The notes under the pieces are model-generated. The model was not told where the DNA came from, searched no databases, and saw only the letters and a list, made by a program, of their open reading frames with translations. A DNA stretch of 64,000 nucleotides from Candidatus Anammoximicrobium sp. GTDB taxonomy: Bacteria; Planctomycetota; Planctomycetia; Pirellulales; Pirellulaceae. Of this stretch, positions 1 to 6,688 are shown piece by piece. Every line of letters starts with the position of its first letter. The stretch's first letter is position 1. The DNA lies in contig JAAYYU010000027.1 in assembly GCA_012515235.1 (NCBI GenBank), positions 62,001 through 126,000 on the forward strand, in the 5' to 3' direction. The translations under genes and the position numbers were made by a program.

Positions 1-1995
1 CTGTACATCCGTCCGGACTGTTTTGGCGAGGCCATCGGGGCGATGCACAACCGCGGCGATTGGCTGGAGTGGGACTTCGAGGTTCCGGCGGCCGGCGACT
101 ACGCCGTCTGGGCCCTGTACGCCCACGGGATGAAGCAACTGGGGCGGGAAGACATGGGCGGGCAGACGAGCCTGGCCGTCGACGGCGGTCCCCCGGTGCC
201 GCTGAACAACTTGCCCGACACCGGCGGCTGGCAGGTTCACCAGTGGAGCAACGCGGCGGCGCTGACGCTGACGGCCGGCAAACACCGGTTGCGTTGGTCC
301 AACGACAAGGGCGGCGGTTACAATCTCGATGCACTGATCCTGACCGACGACCCGGACTGGCGTCCCGTTTCCTGGAAACGCCCGCCGGTCGCCGCCGGCA
401 AGCACCTGATCACGATCCAGTGCGAGGACTACCAAGCCTGCCACGGACTGCAGATCGTCAAGTGCGGGGGGTTGAGCGCCGCGAGCAAGACGCAGTTCCC
501 GTTCCTGTCCGGCACGGCCAAGGCTTCCTGGACGCAGGAACCGGACGCCGAGGTGCATGTCTGGCCCTCGTCGCCCCATTCCTGCCGCGCATTCAACCAG
601 ATCCTGAAATTGGAACGCGTCGACGAAGGCGAAGGCGTCATCGTCGTCAGCGGCAAGGAGGCCGCCGTCGAAGTCTGCAGCGGCGACCGCTACTTCGTCG
701 AGAACATCCTCGAGGAGTTGGACAGCCCGGGCGAATGGTACCTGGATCGAGCCGCCCGCAAGCTGTACCTGTGGCCGAAAGCTCCGCTGAGCGACGAGTC
801 GCCGGTGATCGCGCCCCGTCTGACGCGGTTGGTGGAATGCCGCGGCACGCCGGAACAGCCGGTCCAGTTCGTGCGTTTCAGCCAGCTCACGCTGCAGGAA
901 ACGGACTACACCCCCGACGACGGCTTCGTGGCCTACGGCAGCAACCAGGACGGCGTGCTGACGCTGGTCCACACGCAACACGTCACCGTCGAGGACTGCC
1001 GCCTGCTGAACATCGGCAAAGCGGGCCTGCACACGTCCTTCGGGCAGCAGACGCAGTTCGTGGGCAACGAGATCGGCTACGGCGCGGAGGGCGGCATCTA
1101 CGTCAACCACTCGCCCGGCGGCACGGTCGTGTCCGACAACCACATTCACCACCTGGGCTGGGTCTACAAGCACGTCGCGGGCATCTCGACCAGGGACCAG
1201 GTCCACGGCGCGCGGATCGCCCACAACCACGTCCACGACACGACCCGCTGGGGCATCAGCGTCGGCCACACGTCCAGCACCAAGAACATCGTCGAGTACA
1301 ATCATCTGCACGATCTGAACACGGAGACCTACGACACGGGCGGACTGGAAGTCACCCAGCAATCCCGCGACCACCACACCGGCAGCATCTTCCGCTACAA
1401 CCTGATCCACGACACGGGTGGGTTCTCCTCGATGATGGGCCGCGACCTGTGGAACTCGTGGGGCATCTACCTGGACTCCTTCGCCGGCGGCTTCACCGTC
1501 TACGGGAACGTGGTCTACGGAGCGTCCGACGGGGGACTCATGGTGCAAGGCGGCAAGCACAACAAAATCTACAACAACATCTTCGTGGAAAACGGCCTGC
1601 GGCGGCAGGTTCTGATCGCCAACTTCTCCGACAACTCGCGCGGCACCGAGTTCCACCACAATATCGTCTCGTACACGGCGCCCGATTCGATGGCGATCTA
1701 CTGCGGCCGCCAGGCGGCCCATACCATCGTGCGCTGGGACCACAACCTGTACTGGCACGCCGGACAGGAAGTGCGGGTTTTTGCGCCGGGCAACGAGCCG
1801 TACGCGCAGTGGTTCCGGCCCTGGGCCTTCTGGCGAGAACTGGGGTTCGATCAGGCAAGCCGGATTGCGGACCCGCAGTTCGTGGACGCGGCCCGGCACG
1901 ACTATCGGCTGCAACCCGCTTCGCCGGCGCTGGAACTGGGGTTCGAACCGCTTGACCTGAACACCGTCGGACCGCGACCACGCGCCGCGCACTGA
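1..1995 (+). CDS. Right-handed parallel beta-helix protein (5' end outside window)
   Basis: The reading frame is open from base 1, so the true start lies upstream; 664 residues are visible. The first ~125 residues look like a carbohydrate-binding-type beta-sandwich (GDWLEWDFEVPAAGDYAVW, then KHRLRWSNDKGGG). From about residue 275 the protein runs into a parallel beta-helix with recurring rungs such as NHIHHLG, NHVHDTT, NHLHDLN and NLIHDTG. That fold is typical of polysaccharide lyases, epimerases and other secreted glycan-active proteins. Any signal peptide is outside the window. A second, separate beta-helix protein is encoded at 28917-26860. Substrate and catalytic residues cannot be assigned. 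A palindromic repeat cluster begins about 50 bases after the stop codon. Confidence 0.85.
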   Translation: MYIRPDCFGEAIGAMHNRGDWLEWDFEVPAAGDYAVWALYAHGMKQLGREDMGGQTSLAVDGGPPVPLNNLPDTGGWQVHQWSNAAALTLTAGKHRLRWSNDKGGGYNLDALILTDDPDWRPVSWKRPPVAAGKHLITIQCEDYQACHGLQIVKCGGLSAASKTQFPFLSGTAKASWTQEPDAEVHVWPSSPHSCRAFNQILKLERVDEGEGVIVVSGKEAAVEVCSGDRYFVENILEELDSPGEWYLDRAARKLYLWPKAPLSDESPVIAPRLTRLVECRGTPEQPVQFVRFSQLTLQETDYTPDDGFVAYGSNQDGVLTLVHTQHVTVEDCRLLNIGKAGLHTSFGQQTQFVGNEIGYGAEGGIYVNHSPGGTVVSDNHIHHLGWVYKHVAGISTRDQVHGARIAHNHVHDTTRWGISVGHTSSTKNIVEYNHLHDLNTETYDTGGLEVTQQSRDHHTGSIFRYNLIHDTGGFSSMMGRDLWNSWGIYLDSFAGGFTVYGNVVYGASDGGLMVQGGKHNKIYNNIFVENGLRRQVLIANFSDNSRGTEFHHNIVSYTAPDSMAIYCGRQAAHTIVRWDHNLYWHAGQEVRVFAPGNEPYAQWFRPWAFWRELGFDQASRIADPQFVDAARHDYRLQPASPALELGFEPLDLNTVGPRPRAAH

Positions 1996-2046
1996 ATGGC
2001 CAAGCAACCGGTGTTCAAGACCAGAGCTGTCCACGCAGAAATCGGC

Positions 2047-2245
2047 TGTTTCGCCACCACGCTGCTTGCCAGCGTGGAGCGGTGTTCAAGATGCTCGACT
2101 CGTTGGGCGAGACGACGGCTGGTTCTGAACATGGCCCCACGCTGGCAAGCAGCGTGGTGGCCGACGAGGAAAAAGTCGCGCGACGAAACGACGCTTGGTT
2201 CTGAACATGGCCCCACGCTGGCAAGCAGCGTGGTGGCCGAAATCC
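2047..2245. repeat. Palindromic dispersed repeat cluster (first site)
   Basis: Three copies of a perfect hairpin with arms CCACGCTG and CAGCGTGG lie here. Two direct copies (loop GCAAG, ctggcaagca cores at 2142 and 2218, 76 bases apart) are preceded by GGTTCTGAACATGG and followed by TGGTGGCCGA. The first copy (about 2057-2077) has the loop CTTGC and is inverted relative to the others. The same element forms the 70-bp array at 52301-52660, and both sites share the left flank TGTTTCGCCACCACGCTG. Short open frames through these repeats are artefacts. Confidence 0.85.
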
Positions 2246-2411
2246 GGGAAGCTATTCTGGCCACCGTTGCAGCAGGCGGTTTGTCGCTTCCCCAAGACAG
2301 GCAAAGAGCCTGGACGCAGTCCCGGACGCACAAGTCCACCGCGATCCTCTTGCGGCCTTGCGTGGGCCCGCCAGGCTGCTCCGGACGCGCGGCGCTGCAC
2401 CGCGTGCCGGC

Positions 2412-2440
2412 TACGCTTGTCCGGGCAACTGGCCTATAAT
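2412..2440 (+). promoter_or_regulatory. Possible promoter of nadA (-10 only)
   Basis: A perfect TATAAT hexamer lies at 2435-2440, about 63 bases upstream of the nadA start. No convincing -35 box sits 16-18 bases upstream; the nearest TTG-containing hexamer (TTGTCC, 2417-2422) is only 12 bases away. This is a weak call based on the -10 match and its position. Confidence 0.3.
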
Positions 2441-2503
2441 GGGCCAGATTCGGTATCGAGCCCGCGCGGGCCTGCCGGCCCCGGAACGAAGACGAGATCC
2501 ACC

Positions 2504-3676
2504 ATGACCATCACACGGCACGAGCCGGCACGGCTCGAATTGGCGCTCTACAAGTCGCTGGAAAACGAAGAACTGTCGTCCCGCATCGAGGCGGTGCGCG
2601 CCCAACTGGGATCGGGCCTGCTGATCCTGGGGCATCACTACCAGCAGGACGAAGTCATTGCGCACAGCGACCTGCGCGGCGACAGTTATCAACTGAGCCG
2701 CCTGGCGGCTGACAGCCAGGATTGCCGCACGATCGTGTTCTGCGGCGTCCACTTCATGGCCGAAACGGCCGATATCCTGGCCAATCGTCCGGAGAAACTG
2801 GCGGCGCGCAGCGGCGAGCGGGTGACGGTGATCCTGCCCGATCTGGCCGCCGGCTGCTCGATGGCCGACATGGCGGCGGTCGAGCAGGTCGAAGCGGCTT
2901 GGGAGGACCTTGGCCAGGTGATCGACACCAGCGAGATCACGCCGGTCACCTACATCAATTCGGCCGCCGGCCTGAAGGCGTTCTGCGGCCGGCACGGCGG
3001 CATCGTCTGCACGTCCAGCAACGCCGGGCCAGTGCTGAAGTGGGCCTTTCAGCGGACGCGCCGAGTGTTGTTCTTTCCGGATCAGCACCTGGGACGCAAC
3101 ACGGCCCTGCGGATGGGCGTGCCGATCGAACAGATGCCCGTTTGGAATCCGTACGCGCCGGAGTTGGGCGGCAACACAGAGGAAGCGATCCGCGCCAGCC
3201 GCGTGCTGCTGTGGCAGGGCCACTGCAGCGTCCACCAGGTGTTCCGCCCGGAACACGTCCAACAGCTCCGGCTGCAGGTCCCAGGCATCAAGATCCTGGT
3301 CCATCCCGAATGCCCCCGCGAGGTCGTGGATTTGGCCGACGCCTTCGGCTCGACCTATAAAATCGTCCAAGTCGTCGAACAATCCCCGTCTGGCAGCAAG
3401 TGGGCCATCGGCACCGAACTGCATCTGGTCAACCGGCTAAAGAAGGCCCACCCCGATCAGGAAATCCACTTCCTGGCCCCCATGGTCTGCATGTGCGCCA
3501 CGATGTACCGCATCGACTTGGCGCACCTGTGCTGGAGCCTGGAGAACCTGGTCGCCGGCCACCGGGTGAACGTCATCCAAGTCGAACCCGAAACCAGTCG
3601 CTGGTCGCTGGTCGCCCTGGAACGGATGTTGCAGGTCAGCAGCGTTCGAGAAACAACGCTCGCCTCGCCAACGTAG
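2504..3676 (+). CDS. nadA: Quinolinate synthase NadA
   Basis: Quinolinate synthase condenses iminoaspartate with dihydroxyacetone phosphate to make quinolinate in de novo NAD synthesis, using a [4Fe-4S] cluster. The 390-residue product has the family motifs GHHYQQDEV (43-51), GCSMADMA (117-124), CTSSNA (169-174), FPDQHLGRNT (191-200), CSVHQVF (241-247), HPECP and CMCATMYRI (329-337). Candidate cluster ligands are Cys118, Cys241 and Cys329 or Cys331, judged by spacing to known NadA proteins. The frame is open upstream to 2195, but those codons run through the repeat cluster, so the ATG at 2504 was chosen. No nadB or nadC is adjacent. The protein is of the longer NadA form, with extra sequence in the first half. 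Confidence 0.95.
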   Translation: MTITRHEPARLELALYKSLENEELSSRIEAVRAQLGSGLLILGHHYQQDEVIAHSDLRGDSYQLSRLAADSQDCRTIVFCGVHFMAETADILANRPEKLAARSGERVTVILPDLAAGCSMADMAAVEQVEAAWEDLGQVIDTSEITPVTYINSAAGLKAFCGRHGGIVCTSSNAGPVLKWAFQRTRRVLFFPDQHLGRNTALRMGVPIEQMPVWNPYAPELGGNTEEAIRASRVLLWQGHCSVHQVFRPEHVQQLRLQVPGIKILVHPECPREVVDLADAFGSTYKIVQVVEQSPSGSKWAIGTELHLVNRLKKAHPDQEIHFLAPMVCMCATMYRIDLAHLCWSLENLVAGHRVNVIQVEPETSRWSLVALERMLQVSSVRETTLASPT

Positions 3677-3942
3677 CCGTCACACTTGGTGGGACGGTAG
3701 GCAATAAACACAGGACAGTTCTTCGAACGAAGTCTGGCACGCAATCATCCGTCGCAAGACGCTCGCCAAACAACGTCGAAAACGGCCGATCAAATCCCGA
3801 GTGCATCCTGAGCGGGGATTCCGTTGACCGTCGCCAGCGTTCCCGCCCCCAAAGCTGCCGCGAGGTCTGTGCGAACTTGCTGCGCCGCTTGCGTTGGAGC
3901 CGCTTGCGTTGGAATTGGCGCGTTTCTTTTAGAAACTGCCGC
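3677..3942. other. Intergenic stretch upstream of the ilv promoter
   Basis: No supported gene was seen. It contains one exact 15-bp direct duplication and otherwise serves as the upstream flank of the ilv control region. Confidence 0.5.
3884..3913. repeat. 15-bp tandem duplication
   Basis: GCCGCTTGCGTTGGA occurs twice in direct succession (3884-3898 and 3899-3913). It ends 30 bases upstream of the proposed ilv -35 box, so it could matter for promoter activity, but nothing else indicates a function. Confidence 0.8.
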
Positions 3943-3971
3943 TTGACGCCGATAAAAGGGAACGCTAACAT
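3943..3971 (+). promoter_or_regulatory. Candidate sigma70-type promoter of the ilv leader
   Basis: TTGACG (3943-3948) and TAACAT (3966-3971) are separated by exactly 17 bases. This places transcription start near 3978, about 30 bases before the leader peptide ATG at 4010, the spacing expected for an attenuated biosynthetic operon. A second -10-like hexamer, TTTAAT (3971-3976), has no matching -35 box. Confidence 0.6.
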
Positions 3972-4009
3972 TTAATAAGCATCAAAGTTATTTGCTTCGG
4001 TTGACCCTT

Positions 4010-4114
4010 ATGAACCGCGATTTTCGTTCCAACTTGAGACTGCTGGCCACCCCCGTGGCAGTCCTGGGCGTCGTGGTTCTGGTCGGCGTCGTCGTAGACG
4101 ACGTCGCGTCGTAG
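4010..4114 (+). CDS. ilvBN operon leader peptide (IvbL-like)
   Basis: A 34-codon frame runs from ATG at 4010 to TAG at 4112-4114. Fifteen of its 34 residues are Val (10) or Leu (5), concentrated in the stretch VAVLGVVVLVGVVV. It contains no Ile. This composition matches the regulatory leader peptide of the enterobacterial ilvBN operon, where slow translation of Val and Leu codons controls attenuation. It lies between a promoter (3943-3971) and a strong GC-rich terminator hairpin (4150-4184), upstream of ilvB. Its codons overlap the first RNA stem and its stop codon falls inside the antiterminator segment, as the mechanism needs. There is no strong Shine-Dalgarno sequence. The role is inferred; the peptide itself is unlikely to have another function. 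Confidence 0.8.
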   Translation: MNRDFRSNLRLLATPVAVLGVVVLVGVVVDDVAS

Positions 4115-4171
4115 GGGGTCAAGCGGACACCACAATCCGGACCATCACCCAACCCCCGCCGGCGCGACGCG
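4084..4171 (+). promoter_or_regulatory. Alternative RNA pairings of the ilv attenuator
   Basis: Segment 1:2 is a stem of 4084-4093 with 4097-4106 (core CGTCGTC / GACGACG), lying on the last Val codons of the leader. The competing antiterminator pairs 4105-4111 (CGCGTCG) with 4165-4171 (CGACGCG), and 4114-4119 (GGGGGT) with 4152-4157 (ACCCCC). The antiterminator uses the left arm of the terminator, so the two cannot coexist. A ribosome stalled on Val/Leu codons would block segment 1 and favour the antiterminator. A ribosome that reaches the stop at 4112 would cover segment 2 and favour termination. Confidence 0.7.
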
Positions 4172-4194
4172 CCGGCGGGGGTTGTCCTTTCTTG
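4150..4194 (+). terminator. Attenuator terminator upstream of ilvB
   Basis: A perfect 17-bp inverted repeat (4150-4166 and 4168-4184, arms AACCCCCGCCGGCGCG and its complement) is followed by the pyrimidine-rich tail TCCTTTCTT. It lies between the leader peptide stop and the ilvB start, so it terminates before any downstream gene. This is the arrangement of a transcription attenuator rather than an end-of-operon terminator. Confidence 0.8.
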
Positions 4195-4239
4195 GCATCC
4201 TGACCCGCGCCGGCCGTCGCTCCGGCAGCCAAGAAAGGA
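4185..4239 (+). promoter_or_regulatory. Stem sequestering the ilvB ribosome binding site
   Basis: TCCTTTCTTGGC (4185-4196), the tail of the attenuator, is exactly complementary to GCCAAGAAAGGA (4228-4239), which holds the ilvB Shine-Dalgarno sequence (AAGAAAGGAG, 4231-4240). The loop is 31 bases. In read-through RNA that refolds the terminator, this stem would hide the ribosome binding site and give a second, translational control layer. The pairing is seen directly; the function is inferred. Confidence 0.55.
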
Positions 4240-4247
4240 GCACTGCG

Positions 4248-5939
4248 ATGATTCACACCACCGGCGCGCAGGCGATCGTTCGCTTGCTGGAACGTCAGGG
4301 GATTCGCACCATTGCTGGAATACCCGGCGGCGCGAATTTGCCTATCTATGACGCCCTGTCCCAAAGCCGCCAGATCCGCCACGTGTTGGCGCGTCACGAG
4401 CAGGCGGCGGGGTTTATTGCCCAAGGCCAGGCCCGCACTACCGGCCAGCCGGGAGTCTGTTTTGCGACCTCCGGGCCGGGGGCCACGAACCTCCTGACAG
4501 CCGTGGCGGACGCAAAACTGGATTCGATTCCGCTGGTCTGCATCACCGGGCAGGTGCCGCGGGGGATGATCGGCACCGATGCGTTTCAGGAAGTCGACAC
4601 GTACGGCCTGAGCATTCCGATCAGCAAACACAATTTCCTGGTGCGGTCGGCGGGCGAGTTGCTCGAGGCGGTTCCGGAAGCGTTCCGGATTGCCGCCTCC
4701 GGCCGTCCCGGTCCGGTTTGGATCGACGTGCCGAAGGACGTCCAGAACGAGACGATCGAATTCGACGCCTGGCCTGAACCGGGAAAACCGGAGCCTCCCC
4801 CCGTGGCCGATGAGGCCGAATTGCAGCGGGCGGCGGCGATGATCAATACGGCTCGACGCCCGGTGCTGTATGTGGGCGGCGGCGTGGTCCAGGCTGACGC
4901 CGGGGAGTTGGCAACGGCCTTGGCGGAAAAAGCCTCGATTCCGGCCGCGATGACGCTGATGGGACTGGGCGCCGTGCCGTCCGATCATCCGCGCTCCTTG
5001 GGGATGCTGGGCATGCACGCGGCCCGCTATACCAACTTGGTGCTGGAGGAATGTGACCTGCTGATCGCCGCCGGCGTTCGCTTTGACGACCGCGCCACGG
5101 GCCAGGTCGCCCAGTTCTGTCCGCATGCCCAGATCATCCACGTCGACATCGACCGTAGCGAGTTGGACAAGATCAAGACGGCGCACGTGGGGATCCACGG
5201 CGACGTGGGGCAAACGCTGCAGTCGCTTTTGCCGAGGGTACGGCGGCAGATGCGGCCCGACTGGCTGGCACGCGTCGCCGAACTGAAGCGGCAGCACCCG
5301 TTGATCACACCTGGGGCGGCGGACCCGCGGATGCCTTACGGCCTGATCCTGCAAACGGCCCGCCTGGCCGGCGACGACGCGATCGTGACCACCGACGTAG
5401 GCCAGCACCAGATGTGGGCCGCCCAGGCGTACCCGTTTTCCCGGCCGCGCCAGTTGCTGACGTCGGGCGGGTTGGGAACGATGGGCTTTGGCCTGCCCAC
5501 GGCGATCGGGGCGGCCTTGGCTTGTCCCGATCGGACGGTGATCTGTTTCAGCGGCGACGGCAGCCTGCTGATGAACATCCAGGAGTTGATGACGGCTGTC
5601 GAGGAGAACGTGAACGTCAAGATCGTGGTGATGAACAACCGTTCGTTGGGGCTGGTGCATCAGCAACAGGACATGTTTTTCGGCAAACGCCACTTTGCGT
5701 CCGGATTCCGGTCCAACCTGGACTTCGTGAAGATCGCCGCCGGGTTTGGGATGCCTGCCTACGATCTGGCCACCACTGCTGCGCCGCTGGCGATGTTGGA
5801 GCAAGCCATTACCTGTTCCGGTCCCTGTTTGATTCACGCCCCCATCGACGTCCGGGAGTTTGTGTTCCCTATCGTGCCGCCGGGCGCCGCCAATCGAGAC
5901 ATGTTAGGAGGAAAAGCCAATGTCGACACTTGCGCTTGA
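4248..5939 (+). CDS. ilvB: Acetolactate synthase large (catalytic) subunit
   Basis: This ThDP enzyme joins two pyruvates, or pyruvate and 2-oxobutyrate, in the first common step of Val/Leu/Ile synthesis. The 563-residue product has the three expected domains: the N-terminal pyrimidine-binding domain with the catalytic Glu51 in ARHEQAAG, a central FAD-type domain, and the C-terminal ThDP domain with GDGSLLMN (437-444) and MNN (462-464). The ATG at 4248 was chosen because AAGAAAGGAG lies 7 bases upstream and the alignment to known IlvB starts there; the earlier in-frame ATG at 4182 lies within the terminator. The sequence closely resembles enterobacterial IlvB (isozyme I), including VDTYGLSIPISKHN and PRQLLTSGGLGTMGFGLP. 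The gene overlaps ilvN by 20 bases. Confidence 0.95.
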   Translation: MIHTTGAQAIVRLLERQGIRTIAGIPGGANLPIYDALSQSRQIRHVLARHEQAAGFIAQGQARTTGQPGVCFATSGPGATNLLTAVADAKLDSIPLVCITGQVPRGMIGTDAFQEVDTYGLSIPISKHNFLVRSAGELLEAVPEAFRIAASGRPGPVWIDVPKDVQNETIEFDAWPEPGKPEPPPVADEAELQRAAAMINTARRPVLYVGGGVVQADAGELATALAEKASIPAAMTLMGLGAVPSDHPRSLGMLGMHAARYTNLVLEECDLLIAAGVRFDDRATGQVAQFCPHAQIIHVDIDRSELDKIKTAHVGIHGDVGQTLQSLLPRVRRQMRPDWLARVAELKRQHPLITPGAADPRMPYGLILQTARLAGDDAIVTTDVGQHQMWAAQAYPFSRPRQLLTSGGLGTMGFGLPTAIGAALACPDRTVICFSGDGSLLMNIQELMTAVEENVNVKIVVMNNRSLGLVHQQQDMFFGKRHFASGFRSNLDFVKIAAGFGMPAYDLATTAAPLAMLEQAITCSGPCLIHAPIDVREFVFPIVPPGAANRDMLGGKANVDTCA

Positions 5940-6249
5940 AAAAGCAACCATCCCTTCCACGTCGTCGCCGCACACCGTAGTGGAGATGACCGTCAAGAAC
6001 CATCCGGGGGTCATGTCCCACATCTGCGGCTTGTTTGCCCGCCGCGCGTTCAACGTTGATGGGATCCTGTGCATGCCGATCGGGGAAGGAAGCACAAGCC
6101 GGATCTGGCTGCGCGTGCGGGAAGACCGGCGACTGGAGCAACTGATCCGGCAGACGCAGAAACTGGCGGATGTCCTGGACGTCCGGCGGCACGACGCGGA
6201 GCACCACGTGTTTCTGCAATTGGAGCAGTTTTTCACCGGCGTCCCCTAG
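5920..6249 (+). CDS. ilvN: Acetolactate synthase regulatory small subunit
   Basis: This ACT-domain protein binds the large subunit, raises its activity and confers feedback inhibition by valine. It has 109 residues, close to the ~96 of enterobacterial IlvN and much shorter than typical IlvH (~160). The core NHPGVMSHICGLFARRAFN is nearly the same as the enterobacterial IlvN motif. The ATG at 5920 has the Shine-Dalgarno TAGGAGGA 8 bases upstream, and the gene starts inside the end of ilvB, so the two are translationally coupled. With the leader peptide, the set reproduces the ivbL-ilvB-ilvN layout known from enterobacteria. Confidence 0.92.
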   Translation: MSTLALEKATIPSTSSPHTVVEMTVKNHPGVMSHICGLFARRAFNVDGILCMPIGEGSTSRIWLRVREDRRLEQLIRQTQKLADVLDVRRHDAEHHVFLQLEQFFTGVP

Positions 6250-6688
6250 CAGCCTGCTGAGACCGGGGGCCAGAGAGAAGCGGACAGGCGTCTCGCGGCG
6301 CTCGTTCTTCCTTGAATTCCTTCGGCGCAACCTGGAGCCAGTCCCCTGTTTTCAACCGGCTGAGGGAAGCCTGGCTGAGGGACGCCCCCTTGCGGCGGAT
6401 GGATCGAGGCCGAATACTTAGGCCGTGCGGGAAGGTGGTGTTCCGAGGCTGACGCCGCGCAGATCACCTCCGCACAAGGCGGAAAGATTCACCTCGTGGT
6501 CGCAAACGCGACGGCAGGCGCGTGCCCGCCGGTTCTGCGGCCTGCAGCCGATACCCGCCGCGGTCCCGCCGATCTCACGTGAGGTGACGAAAACGGGCAG
6601 CAACATGCCGGACAGCGTTGGCAAAACCGGCGGGCTCACGCCCGCCGTTCGCCGGATTCTCTGAAACGCCTGGATTCACGCACTAAGC
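6250..6688. other. Intergenic stretch after ilvN
   Basis: No supported gene was seen. A perfect 8-bp hairpin (CGGCGGGC, loop TCAC, GCCCGCCG) lies at 6628-6647, just before the next gene. It lacks a T-run, so it is probably a small dispersed palindrome rather than a terminator. Confidence 0.5.

Noticed and set aside
1996-2503. N-terminal extension of nadA from 2195
   Set aside because: The extra codons pass through the palindromic repeats and have no similarity to NadA; a conserved start at 2504 fits the family.
4119-5837. Open frame of 572 codons on the minus strand
   Set aside because: It is antisense to ilvB.
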